64,000 bases of DNA, from the NCBI GenBank assembly GCA_030041415.1, contig JASHNX010000176.1:1-64000 (forward strand), read 5' to 3'. Source of the stretch: Candidatus Sulfotelmatobacter sp. Its GTDB lineage: Bacteria; Acidobacteriota; Terriglobia; Terriglobales; Acidobacteriaceae. The notes beneath the pieces were generated by a model. It did no database searches. It was not told the origin of the DNA and was given only the letters and a program-made list of their open reading frames with translations. Below, piece after piece: positions 55,367 to 64,000 of the stretch; positions within the stretch are counted from its first letter, which is position 1; the number at the start of each line of letters is the position of its first letter. The position numbers and the translations under genes were made by a program.

Positions 55367-56452
55367 ATGAGAACCGTCACATCAGCAGGCGAACGGCCAG
55401 GTCAGACGGAGGAAACCCTGTGGAACACCGTTATGGCTCGCGATTCGAGCCACGATGGCGAATTTGTCTTTGCCGTTTCGACGACCGGCGTTTACTGCCG
55501 GCCGTCGTGCCCGGCGAAGCGTCCGCGGCGAACCAACGTAAAATTCTTCTCGCGCCCGGAGCAGGCAGAGAAGGCCGGGTTTCGCGCCTGCCTGCGGTGC
55601 CGCCCAAGATCGATCAGCGGAAATCCGCAACTGGACCTGGCAAAGGAAATCTGCCGTTTCATCGAGCGGCATCTGGATGAGCCGCTAACGCTGGGGCGGT
55701 TAGCTAAAGTTTTCCGGCAAAGCCAGTTTCATCTGCAGCGGCGTTTCAAGGCTGCGCTGGGAGTGACGCCTCGCGAATATGCAGAGTCCTGCCGCTTGCA
55801 GATGCTAAAACGCAATCTGCAGGCAGGCGACAACGTCACGCGCGCCATGTACGACGCGGGCTATGGATCGAGCAGCCGGCTCTATGAAAAAACTGCGTCC
55901 CAGCTCGGCATGACGCCAGATAAATATCGCCGAGGCGCTATTGCGGCATCCATTCGCTATGCCTGCGCCGACTCGCCGCTCGGGCGCATGCTGATTGCCG
56001 CCACTGACCGCGGCGTGTGTGCGATTCAGTTTGGGCGTTCAGATGGCGAGTTGATCGAGGGGTTGAAGCGCGAATTCCCCTTTGCCGCCCGCCGATCGGA
56101 CGATGTCGGATTGCAGGGATGCGTCGAAGCCATACTTTCGAAGATGAACGGTACAAGCCTGGATGTTGCTCTCCCGCTCGATATCCGCGCCACCGCATTT
56201 CAGCGCCGGGTGTGGACTTATCTGCAATCGATTCCCTTCGGTTCGACAAAATCCTATCAGGACGTGGCCAAAGCAATTGGGAATCCTAGCGCTACCCGCG
56301 CCGTGGCACGCGCCTGCGCGACCAATCCGGTTGCAGTCGCGATACCGTGTCATCGTGTGGTTCGCCAGGACGGTAAAGAAAGCGGATACCGCTGGGGCCT
56401 AGAACGAAAGAAGAAACTGCTGCAAATGGAGCACATAGCCGCCCGTGCCTGA
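55367..56452 (+). CDS. ada: Bifunctional Ada methyltransferase/transcriptional regulator
   Basis: This 361-residue protein has three parts. The N-terminal Ada zinc domain has C44, C48, C75 and C78 (GVYCRPSC...ACLRCRP), where C44 would accept methyl from phosphotriesters. An AraC-type helix-turn-helix follows (about 90-190, ITLGRL-like LTLGRLAKVFRQSQFHLQRR). The C-terminal O6-methylguanine-DNA methyltransferase has IPCHRV, the active Cys about 330. It repairs alkylated bases and activates its own regulon. The ATG at 55367 has GGAG 6 nt upstream and matches the E. coli Ada N-terminus; the earlier ATG at 55307 would add 20 residues. Convergent with the DUF5684 gene. Confidence 0.93.
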   Translation: MRTVTSAGERPGQTEETLWNTVMARDSSHDGEFVFAVSTTGVYCRPSCPAKRPRRTNVKFFSRPEQAEKAGFRACLRCRPRSISGNPQLDLAKEICRFIERHLDEPLTLGRLAKVFRQSQFHLQRRFKAALGVTPREYAESCRLQMLKRNLQAGDNVTRAMYDAGYGSSSRLYEKTASQLGMTPDKYRRGAIAASIRYACADSPLGRMLIAATDRGVCAIQFGRSDGELIEGLKREFPFAARRSDDVGLQGCVEAILSKMNGTSLDVALPLDIRATAFQRRVWTYLQSIPFGSTKSYQDVAKAIGNPSATRAVARACATNPVAVAIPCHRVVRQDGKESGYRWGLERKKKLLQMEHIAARA

Positions 56453-56493
56453 GCGTCAAAAGTCAGCAGTAGTTCTCTCAGACAGAGCACTGG

Positions 56494-56904
56494 CTACGCA
56501 GTCGCGCCTGCACGCCCTCCCTGATAGTGGTAATCACCGAAGCCCAGGATAAGATAGCCGATCCCGCAAAAGAGAAAGACCAGGAAAAAACCGAATACGG
56601 CACTCTGTCCAAACGCTTTGGCGATGTCGATGGCGACAACGATCATGATGATGAGATTCACCAGCGGGATCAGGTAGAGAATCAGCCACCATCCGGGCCG
56701 GCCGGCAACCTTTAGCATGATGTAAAGATTGTAAAACGGGATCAGGATGGCCCAACCCGGCTGGCCAGCCTTTTCAAAGACCTTCCAACCTCCCAGGATG
56801 ACGACTATTCCCATCGCCAACCAGAACAGGAGAGCCATTCCGCCTGAGAAGGCGGCGAACACGTTGTCGGAATTTAGCAGAAACACAGCCGATAGTGACG
56901 CCAT
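56494..56904 (-). CDS. DUF5684-family small membrane protein
   Basis: This 136-residue protein has four hydrophobic segments. The motif GWKVFEKAGQPGWAILIPFYNLYIMLKVAGRPGWWLILYLIPLVN is typical of DUF5684 (short excerpts KAGQPGW and IPFYN). AGGAGG lies 6 nt before ATG 56904, which decides the start over the longer in-frame ATG at 56934. Function is unknown. The gene is isolated, convergent with ada. Confidence 0.85.
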   Translation of the reverse strand: MASLSAVFLLNSDNVFAAFSGGMALLFWLAMGIVVILGGWKVFEKAGQPGWAILIPFYNLYIMLKVAGRPGWWLILYLIPLVNLIIMIVVAIDIAKAFGQSAVFGFFLVFLFCGIGYLILGFGDYHYQGGRAGATA

Positions 56905-57138
56905 CGTCAGCCTCCTTGTCAGGGGCCGATTCACCGGGATCGCTCGTCGGGCTATGAAGAGAAGTTAGAGACTAACGGAAGCCAGCGTTCACTTGCCCCA
57001 CGCCTGATCGTTGCATCAGTCACGCTCCGCGTATCGGCCCTTGATTGCCCACACTATATACCCGCAGCACAAGGATGGCGCATTATCTACAGCGTTACCC
57101 TCATGTTGTTTTAGCCGGAAGAATCACGAGACTGCGGC

Positions 57139-58446
57139 TCAATTCAGCTGCGGCCGCCGGGCAACCAGCGCCCAATTGAGCAAAGCTAGCAGGATGGTTG
57201 CCGCTACGATCAGGGATTGCCCGAAATCCACGCGAGTGACCAGGATCAAGCAAATGATGATGCCAACCGTCGCCAGCAAATCCCCGCCCGGCAAGCGGAA
57301 CATCGCGCCCTCCGGTTGCTTTCGTCGAAGGACTGGCAACGCCGCGCACCCCACGCCATAGTAAAGAAGCCGTGCTACGGCCGAGAGCGTCACGTTCCAT
57401 TTGAACTCGCCGATCAGCGAGAAAATCCAAACCAGCCCTGCAAAGGCCAGAATCGAGAGGTAGGGAGTCTGAAAGCGAGCATGCACGGCGGCGAACGACG
57501 CAGGAAAGTCTCCCTCTTCAGCGAGCGCGAACAAAACGCGCGGCATAGCGAGAATCTTGGCGCTAAGGTATCCGTAGAAAGAGATCAGTGCTCCAACAGC
57601 CACCAAGGCCGCGCCCACCGGCCCGAGCGCAATCCTTGCCACATCGGCTAGCGGACGTGCGCTGTGGGCTGCATCCGGCAGAACCCCAACCACGACCCAC
57701 TGAATCAGCGCATAGATCGATGTGCAGAGGATCACCGCAGCGAAAAGCGCGAAAGGCGCGTCGCGGCGAGGGTCTTTCGCTTCGCTCATGGGAGCCAGAG
57801 CCGTTTCGAAGCCTCCGTAGGAAAAAACCAGGAGCAGCACGGCCTTCATCCACTGACTGTCGCCAGCGGTGACCGGAGCCATTACCATTTGCCAATGCTG
57901 ACGAGCAAGAACCAGCACCCCCAGAACAATGACGGCAGAAAGTGGAATGAGCTTCGCTGCGGTAAACAGGTTACTGACCTGCGCTCCGGCGCGTACGCCA
58001 CGCACGTTGATGAACGCCAGAATGCCGATCAGCGCAGTAAGGATGACCGCCCGCGGCAGAGGATCTCTGGCATGGGGAAAGAATTCGCCGAGATAAATCA
58101 CAAACAGGTTCGCATTTGCAGCCGGCGCAGCCACCTGGCCCAGCCACAACATCCACGCCGTTTGAATTCCCATGAAACGCCCGAAGGCAACGCGGGCATA
58201 GAGGTATGGACCGCCCGCTTTCTGAAAGCGCGACGCAACCTCGGCAAAGCAGCCCATGATGATGCTCATGGCCGCCCCGGCAGCCAAAACCGCCCAGATG
58301 CTAGCTCTTCCGATCAGCGCTGCCACAACGGACGGCAGGCCGAAGACTCCGCTACCGATGATCGAATTCACCACCAGCGCGACCAGGCTCCAGCGGCCGA
58401 TGGCGCGAACCAGTTCGCGGGGTGACTTGGCAACGGACGTTTCCAT
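57139..58446 (-). CDS. Amino acid/polyamine/organocation (APC) family permease
   Basis: This 435-residue protein has about 12 helices. It begins with VALVVNSIIGSGVFGLPSVVAAL (APC signature GSGxFG), then FAEVASRFQKAGGPYLYARVAFG and a GAALVAVGALISFYGYLSAKILAMPRVLFALAEEGDFP segment. It would import amino acids or related amines with protons. The substrate cannot be assigned. No linked enzyme gene is adjacent. The 296-nt gap upstream of its start contains no recognisable gene. Confidence 0.9.
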   Translation of the reverse strand: METSVAKSPRELVRAIGRWSLVALVVNSIIGSGVFGLPSVVAALIGRASIWAVLAAGAAMSIIMGCFAEVASRFQKAGGPYLYARVAFGRFMGIQTAWMLWLGQVAAPAANANLFVIYLGEFFPHARDPLPRAVILTALIGILAFINVRGVRAGAQVSNLFTAAKLIPLSAVIVLGVLVLARQHWQMVMAPVTAGDSQWMKAVLLLVFSYGGFETALAPMSEAKDPRRDAPFALFAAVILCTSIYALIQWVVVGVLPDAAHSARPLADVARIALGPVGAALVAVGALISFYGYLSAKILAMPRVLFALAEEGDFPASFAAVHARFQTPYLSILAFAGLVWIFSLIGEFKWNVTLSAVARLLYYGVGCAALPVLRRKQPEGAMFRLPGGDLLATVGIIICLILVTRVDFGQSLIVAATILLALLNWALVARRPQLN

Positions 58447-58742
58447 TACGGCGCGTTTGTATCACAAATCCCAGCTTGAGAGAAATTCGAGCCCGAAAAC
58501 AAAGTCTGTTTGGTTCTGAAGGTTTGAGACATTTGCTTTTGACTTTGCGATCCGAAACGAAAGTTCACTGCATTAATGACCCGCCGTGTGGATCGCGGCG
58601 ACCATGCAAAACCCTTGCTGCGAGCCATGTTCAGACCCATCTAACGAGACGGTTACTATGCAGACCAAGGTAATTGCCAGAATTACGAAAGCGCATGGTC
58701 GTGGGACATCTATTCGCTTCCGGCTGCCGATGAGATGTTGTC
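58447..58742. other. 296-nt intergenic region, no recognised feature
   Basis: The gap lies between the divergent permease gene and the small hypothetical gene. The plus strand has several short open frames but none with a Shine-Dalgarno or recognisable sequence. No terminator or repeat was seen. Confidence 0.3.
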
Positions 58743-58787
58743 ATGGCACGCAGACTACCGCACCGGAGCATGGGGAACAGCACAGAG

Positions 58788-59156
58788 ATGGATGACCTTC
58801 ACACGCGAATGATGCGGGTAACCGAAGACCTCCGCGTGATCCAGCGCGAACTGAACTGCGCGGCCATGCAAGCCCCCAGCGATCCTGAACTCATGGAAGC
58901 GCTGAGTGCGCTGCCGGAAACTGAAGCCATCCAGACATTGTGCAAATCGCTCGACCAGATGCGGCACTTCCTCTGGTTCTATACCCAGGTGATGAGCAAC
59001 GATCCGGAGCTGGGCGACAAGCTGCGCCAAGCCGGCGGCTCGGCAAAATCAGACAATAGCAAGCCCGATACTTCTTTTTTGGATCAGCTTAATCGATCAG
59101 ATGAAGCTCTGCTCTTGCGATACCTGGTGGAAACGAAAGAGCGCAAGCCGAACTAG
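58788..59156 (+). CDS. Hypothetical small helical protein
   Basis: From ATG 58788 this is a 122-residue protein (in-frame ATGs at 58743 and 58770 are possible). It is largely helical and acidic, including VIQRELNCAAM, LPETEAIQTLCKSLDQMRHFLWFYTQVM and SDEALLLRYLVET. GGGGAA lies about 10 nt before the chosen ATG. No family is recognised. The length and lack of signal peptide suggest a cytoplasmic protein. It is convergent with nagA. Confidence 0.5.
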   Translation: MDDLHTRMMRVTEDLRVIQRELNCAAMQAPSDPELMEALSALPETEAIQTLCKSLDQMRHFLWFYTQVMSNDPELGDKLRQAGGSAKSDNSKPDTSFLDQLNRSDEALLLRYLVETKERKPN

Positions 59157-59231
59157 ATCGCGTCAAGGTTTTTCCCGTCATCTTCGCTCGACTCATCAAA
59201 CCCAAGCCGGAACGCGCTGCGTAACCACACC

Positions 59232-60410
59232 TCACAGGCCACGACCACCCGTTATCGTTTTCTTCACTTCGCCATCCGGGCTGAGGACAATAACGTTGGC
59301 TTCCGCGCCCGGCGCCAATTGACCATGCTGCCGAAGACCGGCGGCTTGAGCCGCGTTGAACGTCGCAGCCCGCACTGCATCCCGCAAATTCCATCGCGCG
59401 AAACGTGTGATGTTTCGAACTGCCCGGTCCATCGTCAGCACGCTGCCGGCAAGGTTCCCGTTGCTGGTGCACTTTCCGTCCTTTACCTCGACCTCGATTG
59501 GGCCGAGCCGATATTTTCCGTCCGGCATGCCTGCCGCCGCCGTGGCATCGGTGATAAGCACTGAATTTCCAAACCCTTTCGCTTGTAGAAATATCTCTAT
59601 CACTTCGTGAGCCACGTGTATTCCGTCCGCGATGATGTCTGCACTGACTTTGTTGTCGGTGAGCACTTCGCCCAGAATGCCAGGCTCGCGATGATCGAGC
59701 GGACGCATCGCGTTGAAGGTATGCGTGGCATGACGTGCCCCCGCGTGAACTCCTGCTTTCGCCGCCTCAAGCGATGCGTCCGAATGGCCGATGCTGACGC
59801 AAACCTTGCGCCGCGCCGCTTCCACGATCACTTCGAGCGCACCCGGAAGTTCAGGCGCGATAGTCATCATGCGCACATGTCCGCGTGCAGCCTGCCACAG
59901 GCGGTCAAAGATTGGGACCGTCGGCTCGACTAAATATTCGGGAGGATGCACTCCGCGCCGGAGGTGACTTAAAAATGGGCCTTCCAAATGAATTCCCAGA
60001 GGGGTCGCTTGCGCGCCGCCCTGGTTTTTGTGCGAGATCGCAGCTTCTTCAATCGCACCCGCGAGCCGCTCCAGCGCGCGGCAGGTTTCGTCGATCGGCG
60101 CCGCGACTGTGGTTGCAAAATAGCCGGTCACGCCGTGCGCCGCATGAAACGTATTCAGCCGCTCAAAATCGGAAGGCTCCGCCCGCATCAAATCGACGCC
60201 ATTGCCGCCATGCACGTGAATATCAACATAGCCAGGCGCGAGAATGGAGCCTGGGAAATCGCGCGCGAGGTCGACAAGAGTGGCGTTCGCCGGAACCTCC
60301 CGCTGTGCGCGCGAGGAGACTTCCGCGATTCGCCCGTCCTCGATAAACAAAAGAGGTTCTATGATTTCTTCCTGCGGCGTGTACAGCCGGTTAGCCGAAA
60401 GTACGATCAT
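59232..60410 (-). CDS. nagA: N-acetylglucosamine-6-phosphate deacetylase
   Basis: This 392-residue amidohydrolase has the metal-binding DIHVHGGNGVD near residue 65, HLEGPFLSHLRRGVH (Glu metal ligand), VSIGHSDASLEAAKAGVHAGARHATHTFNAM (His ligands) and the catalytic Asp in LITDATAAAGMPDG. It removes acetyl from GlcNAc-6-P, a step in amino-sugar recycling for peptidoglycan. No nagB or nagE is adjacent. It starts with ATG at 60410 and ends convergent with the small hypothetical gene. Confidence 0.94.
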   Translation of the reverse strand: MIVLSANRLYTPQEEIIEPLLFIEDGRIAEVSSRAQREVPANATLVDLARDFPGSILAPGYVDIHVHGGNGVDLMRAEPSDFERLNTFHAAHGVTGYFATTVAAPIDETCRALERLAGAIEEAAISHKNQGGAQATPLGIHLEGPFLSHLRRGVHPPEYLVEPTVPIFDRLWQAARGHVRMMTIAPELPGALEVIVEAARRKVCVSIGHSDASLEAAKAGVHAGARHATHTFNAMRPLDHREPGILGEVLTDNKVSADIIADGIHVAHEVIEIFLQAKGFGNSVLITDATAAAGMPDGKYRLGPIEVEVKDGKCTSNGNLAGSVLTMDRAVRNITRFARWNLRDAVRAATFNAAQAAGLRQHGQLAPGAEANVIVLSPDGEVKKTITGGRGL

Positions 60411-60550
60411 GGAGGCTCAACTCACTGCAGATGATATAAGCGAGCGGTTCTCATGCGCAAAGAGGCGGATTCCGCGATGTTATAATCACTGTGGCTGTCC
60501 GAAGGTAATTGCCCTGCGTAACTGGCTCGAATACGCAGTTGCCGCAGCGT

Positions 60551-60627
<77 letters not shown>

Positions 60628-60756
60628 ATACTTTCCCATTCGATTTGATACACAGGCAGGGATGCCGCCTTCGCTCCTCTTTGGCAAGGGTCGACTAACT
60701 TGCAATCACCCAAGCGATAGCGCCTTGCCCTTGGAATGGGGCATCTGTGCGCCCCG

Positions 60757-60777
60757 AAAAACCTTGCCGCCGGCAAG
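60757..60777 (-). terminator. Rho-independent terminator after the 60845 barrel gene
   Basis: On the minus strand CTTGCC-GGC-GGCAAG (60763-60777) is a perfect 6-bp stem followed by GTTTTT. It lies about 70 nt after the barrel gene stop at 60845. The rest of the tRNA-to-barrel gap (60628-60844) shows nothing else. Confidence 0.6.
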
Positions 60778-60844
60778 CCGGGCCCGACGCGCGCACGAAC
60801 GCCGTATTTGCAAGCTTAGGCATTCTTTTTAGCCCACAGAGGGT

Positions 60845-61666
60845 CTACTTCTCCTCTGCGTGTTCCGGCAAATCGCGCGGGTACGATCTGGGCGGCAACA
60901 GGAATTGCAATCCAAAATAACCAAGAAAATAAGTTTGATTGCTGCTGCTCGGCCTGAGTGAGCGGCCAGCCATAAAAAGCAAAATAATCGGGGAGTGGAT
61001 TTTGTAGCGCCCCCCAAAGTCGATCGTGGGTTGGTTTTGCGCGAGATGAAACGTCCCCTGATTGTAGGCTTCCACATCAAATTCGAGCTTGTGTGTAAAG
61101 TCGCGACCTACGACAAGACCCGAAATCCAGCCGTTCGGTCCCTTGTGGACAAAATCGTAGCCCAGCTCGAAGTCCACATCGACCGGTCCGACCTTGTCGG
61201 AGAACTCAAAGGGCAATTCGAAAGTCTGGCTCGCGGGCGTGATTCCGCGATGCACGGCGTCATTGGGGTTGTTCAGGTAGAACTGCGGAAATATTGATAT
61301 CGAAAGATGATCTTCACCGGCATCGTAGAAGCGCCACTTCACGCCGGGGTTGGATTGGCCAAGGCCAAACTTAGTGTTGTCTGCCGGCGGCTTGACCCGC
61401 AGCCATGCATTTTCGTAGGTAAGCTGGATGCGGCTGCCGACCCCGAAGTTGATATCGACATCGGGAGTGTGCGAAACGGACTGGCCTTGGAAGTAGAAAG
61501 GCATATAGCCCACGTTGATTTCCCAGTTGAAATGGCCGGGCGTACCAGGATCGTTGGTGTAGTAGGGCGGACCGCCCTGGGCGGTCGCGAATGACGCGCA
61601 TAAGACGATCAGGGCCGCCGTCGCCAGTACTCTTGCACACTTGCCAGCAGCCAGGCTATTTGCCAT
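60845..61666 (-). CDS. Outer-membrane beta-barrel transporter-like protein
   Basis: This 273-residue protein has signal peptide LATAALIVLCASFATAQ. It has long alternating beta-strand segments including the PDVDINFGVGSRIQLTYENAWLRV and FFPQFYLNN-like region, then DVDFELGYDFVHKGPNGW, resembling the MetA-pathway/phenol-transport barrel family (COG4313-like). It would be an outer-membrane channel. The true start is uncertain: ATG 61666 gives a normal signal peptide; an in-frame start at 61693 adds nine residues. It is separate from its neighbours, with a terminator downstream. Confidence 0.78.
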   Translation of the reverse strand: MANSLAAGKCARVLATAALIVLCASFATAQGGPPYYTNDPGTPGHFNWEINVGYMPFYFQGQSVSHTPDVDINFGVGSRIQLTYENAWLRVKPPADNTKFGLGQSNPGVKWRFYDAGEDHLSISIFPQFYLNNPNDAVHRGITPASQTFELPFEFSDKVGPVDVDFELGYDFVHKGPNGWISGLVVGRDFTHKLEFDVEAYNQGTFHLAQNQPTIDFGGRYKIHSPIILLFMAGRSLRPSSSNQTYFLGYFGLQFLLPPRSYPRDLPEHAEEK

Positions 61667-61894
61667 AACGCTGTTCACGCCGAAGACCTCCACGAACGGT
61701 AATAGTAAAGAACAGACGATCTGTCACTCTCGAATATGATGCGTTCAACGATCTCAGAATAACCCGCGAGTACAACGGTCCCTGGCACGGGTTTGCAGGC
61801 GATTGGGGCCGAACATGAAACGCCCCCTTTGCAGCAACAGGGAAGCGACTTGTCGGAAACAGAAAAGAAAGCAAATGCAGCTCCGGCACGAGGT

Positions 61895-63133
61895 CTAACT
61901 CGCCGGCCGCAGCGTCTGAACGAGCCACGGAATAATGACCCGCTTGAAAATCACGGGATCCGGCCACACTCCCACCTGCCGGCCGAGATGCCCACCTTGG
62001 GGATTTATCCAGGCGTCTTTTGGAACGTCGCCTTTGCTCAACAGAAGAAATTCATCCTCGATGGGCACTTGCGTATCGAGCACCCCTGCGATCACGAGCA
62101 TCGGCGCCATCGGCTTGCCAAGCAATCCTTGTTGTACTAGCGACATTTTCGGCAGGTATGCGGCCATCTCATCGAGGGAGTTCACTCCTTCGAGAATGTT
62201 CATAAGGGCCGGCACCTGATCGAACAAATATTCGCGATTGCCGAGCAGGGAATTCATCAAGAAATCTTTCTGGAAAAACCTATCGATCGGCGGAGACTGC
62301 GCGCTGCATCCCCGCAATCGCGCCCGCTCGACGATCGCCATCTTCGTCGCCCAGTAAGCGCCCCAGCTCACACCGTGCATGGCGAGGCGGTTCTTATCTA
62401 CTTCCGGCCGAGACTGCACGTAGTCGATGACGCGAGACAGCATGCGGTCTGACGTTGGGCTAACCTTAATGGGATTTTGACCCGTCCCGGGACCATCGAC
62501 GGCGAGATAGCCAACTCCGAAAGGCAAGATGGCGCTGAAACTTTCAGTCAGATCTTCTTTCCGGCTGTCCAATCCATTGACCGCGATGACCAGCGGGACT
62601 GGACCTTCCGCATCCTTCGGCAAGCGAAGATATCCGATGATTTCCTTGCCTTCGAATGGAATGTGGACTATTTCCAGCGGCGGATCGTAAAACTTCGCGT
62701 GATCGAGAAAAGCTTCGAGCGCCTTTTCATAGGAGCGCTGCTTGCCCGGAGACGCGGGAATTGGCCAGCGCCCGAACGAGTAGAGACGCCATGCGCGAAT
62801 GTAAGTGGCATTCGCTTTCTGTGGATCAGTTTTCTCAAGCATCTTCGCGGCATTGAAATAGCGATCCGCCACGCGCATGAAGGCCGCGGCCCATTCGTCT
62901 TTGTCACCGGTGTGAATGCTCTCGAAGGCTTCTTTTACATCGTTCGGATCAAGGCCAATCAACGGATACTGTCCTACCTCCGCCCGATGAATCGCCTCAA
63001 CTTTGATTTCTTCGATGGTGCGTTCGTGCCGCGGCTGATGTTCGACTGAGCCGCTTTGCGCAGAAGCATTGGCAGAAACGAGAGCAAAGAATACGAACAG
63101 CAAACCCGAAAAATAAAATTGCTCCTTGATCAT
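61895..63133 (-). CDS. Secreted alpha/beta hydrolase (FrsA-like/DUF1100 esterase)
   Basis: This 412-residue protein has a signal peptide (SGLLFVFFALVSANASAQ), an N-terminal helical part (about 30-170) and an alpha/beta-hydrolase domain. The nucleophile is Ser in HGVSWGAYW, the acid is probably Asp in VIAGVLDTQVPIED, and the histidine lies in PQGGHLGRQ. FrsA-like esterases hydrolyse ester bonds; the substrate is unknown. RBS AGAGGGG lies about 12 nt before the ATG. It follows the TonB-dependent receptor on the same strand, with a strong terminator between, so it is transcribed separately. Confidence 0.87.
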   Translation of the reverse strand: MIKEQFYFSGLLFVFFALVSANASAQSGSVEHQPRHERTIEEIKVEAIHRAEVGQYPLIGLDPNDVKEAFESIHTGDKDEWAAAFMRVADRYFNAAKMLEKTDPQKANATYIRAWRLYSFGRWPIPASPGKQRSYEKALEAFLDHAKFYDPPLEIVHIPFEGKEIIGYLRLPKDAEGPVPLVIAVNGLDSRKEDLTESFSAILPFGVGYLAVDGPGTGQNPIKVSPTSDRMLSRVIDYVQSRPEVDKNRLAMHGVSWGAYWATKMAIVERARLRGCSAQSPPIDRFFQKDFLMNSLLGNREYLFDQVPALMNILEGVNSLDEMAAYLPKMSLVQQGLLGKPMAPMLVIAGVLDTQVPIEDEFLLLSKGDVPKDAWINPQGGHLGRQVGVWPDPVIFKRVIIPWLVQTLRPAS

Positions 63134-63174
63134 CTAGGCTGGTCCCCTCTTGACTCGGCGCACGATTACCTATG

Positions 63175-63204
63175 AAAAAAGAGCCGGACGGAGCAGCGTC
63201 CGGC
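63175..63204 (-). terminator. Strong rho-independent terminator after the TonB receptor
   Basis: On the minus strand GCCGGACG-CTGCTC-CGTCCGGC (63183-63204) is a perfect 8-bp stem followed by TCTTTTTT. It lies 26 nt after the receptor stop and cleanly ends that transcript before the esterase gene. Confidence 0.9.
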
Positions 63205-63229
63205 CTATGGAGTTGCTTTTAACTGCGAA

Positions 63230-64000
63230 CTAGAACATGAATTTTCCGGCAAGCTGAATGGCTCGGCTGCCGCCCGACCCGATTACCGGGTTGGCTGCGG
63301 CGATATCCGGTGTGGCGCATCCGCAACCGAACGGGCGTACCGATGGATCGTTCAGTCCAAATCCATTTTGCCCTCCATAAGGATTCGCAAAATTCGGATG
63401 ATTGAAAATATTGAAGAACTCGGCCCGGAACTGCAGCCGGTAGCGGTCGCCAAAGTGAAAGTTCTTGGCAAGAGAGAAATCAAGATTTCTGAAACCGTCG
63501 TCGGGGAACATATTCCGGCTCATGTTTCCGAACTGACCGAGGGGTGGTGGAAGCATGATCGAACTCCCGCTCGCGTAGCATCCAAAGTAAGCCAGCGATT
63601 CTGTCGACGCTCCGGGGCTGCCGCCATCCAACGCTAGAGCCTTCGCGTTGCAGGCCGTGTTTGCGCTCGGATCGACTGCCGTGCTGTTGCCGGCGAAATA
63701 AGGAATACCAACTCCCTTTCCTGCCTTGAAGTCGGAAGTATTGCCATAGAAACTCCAGCGAATGGGAGTATTGGCTGGCGGACTGACTGGTAAGGGGCCG
63801 ATACCAGATGCATCGGTGCCTTCATCCATCGGTCCCCAGTATTGTGGAGTCGCAATAGTTGCGATGACATTAACTTCCCATCCCTGCAGAGCTTGCCCAT
63901 AACCGGGCGCTCCGGGAATGGCGTAGGTGAGTGAAAGCGTCAGGCGCTGCCGGATGTCGAAATCGCTGTTCGCATATTCGGCGGCGGGATTGTAAGCGTT
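63230..64000 (-). CDS. TonB-dependent receptor, Oar-like (N-terminus beyond window)
   Basis: This is the C-terminal 256 residues of a large outer-membrane receptor, open at the right edge. The frame runs upstream without a stop, so the internal ATG at 63829 is not the real start. SDFDIRQRLTLSLTYAIPGAPGYG, the FRNLDFSLAKNFHFGDRYRLQFRAEFFNIFNHPNFANP segment and the terminal IQLAGKFMF are hallmarks of acidobacterial Oar-like receptors. It would import a carbohydrate or other large ligand using TonB energy. A TonB fusion gene is found at 26086 but 35 kb away. The gene has a strong terminator. Confidence 0.92.
   Translation of the reverse strand, partial: NAYNPAAEYANSDFDIRQRLTLSLTYAIPGAPGYGQALQGWEVNVIATIATPQYWGPMDEGTDASGIGPLPVSPPANTPIRWSFYGNTSDFKAGKGVGIPYFAGNSTAVDPSANTACNAKALALDGGSPGASTESLAYFGCYASGSSIMLPPPLGQFGNMSRNMFPDDGFRNLDFSLAKNFHFGDRYRLQFRAEFFNIFNHPNFANPYGGQNGFGLNDPSVRPFGCGCATPDIAAANPVIGSGGSRAIQLAGKFMF

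Noticed and set aside
63230-63829. A complete 199-residue gene at the right edge
   Set aside because: The frame continues upstream to the window edge with TonB-receptor sequence; the ATG at 63829 is internal.

Overview
The window looks like chromosomal DNA from an acidobacterium (Acidobacteriota, Terriglobia/Koribacter-like). This rests on the company of gene types: an alternative complex III (ACIII) operon joined to a caa3-type oxidase, a GloVer-repeat protein, a DUF3857/transglutaminase/TPR giant, an Oar-like TonB-dependent receptor, and many small outer-membrane barrels. The assignment is inference from gene content; no rRNA is present. I see no insertion sequence, prophage or CRISPR array.

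Layout. Positions 1-14482 are one long minus-strand respiratory block, probably a single operon: actA-actB-actC-actD-actE-actF, a small membrane protein, SCO, and cytochrome oxidase subunits II-I-III-IV, with a GlcD-like FAD oxidase at the distal end (cut by the left edge). Electrons from quinol would pass through ACIII (pentaheme ActA, Fe-S ActB, NrfD-like ActC/ActF, monoheme ActE) to an A2-type caa3 oxidase. Positions 14735-25870 hold an aldehyde dehydrogenase, an amidase, the GloVer protein, the DUF3857/TPR protein, a tiny membrane protein and two tandem FAD amine oxidases. Positions 26086-32745 are a plus-strand envelope cluster: a receiver-TM-TonB fusion, an S41 peptidase homologue that has lost its catalytic Ser and Lys, a class A penicillin-binding protein, and a free-standing PASTA protein.

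Positions 32755-36923 carry aroC-def-fmt-rsmB (minus). Then come a LuxR-type regulator with a degenerate receiver, ligA with a HAD gene, a GNAT acetyltransferase, a lipid kinase, membrane proteins, and an LpxH-like phosphoesterase whose C-terminal tail is read from the same DNA as the start of a glycosyltransferase. Positions 46385-53066 hold paired barrels, a STAS protein, dnaN and dnaA, DUF481 and tatA. The rest (53067-64000) has TPR, zinc-ribbon, Ada, permease and nagA genes, a tRNA-Pro, a further barrel, an esterase and the C-terminus of a TonB-dependent receptor cut by the right edge.

Most notable signals: the receiver-TonB fusion, the S41 pseudoprotease beside a PBP and PASTA protein, the 191-nt gene overlap at 45484-45674, a double palindrome inserted in frame into the actE signal peptide, two related REP-like repeats, and -10 boxes placed so close to start codons that ligA and the DUF3857 gene may be leaderless. 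I found no complete novel defence or mobile system.
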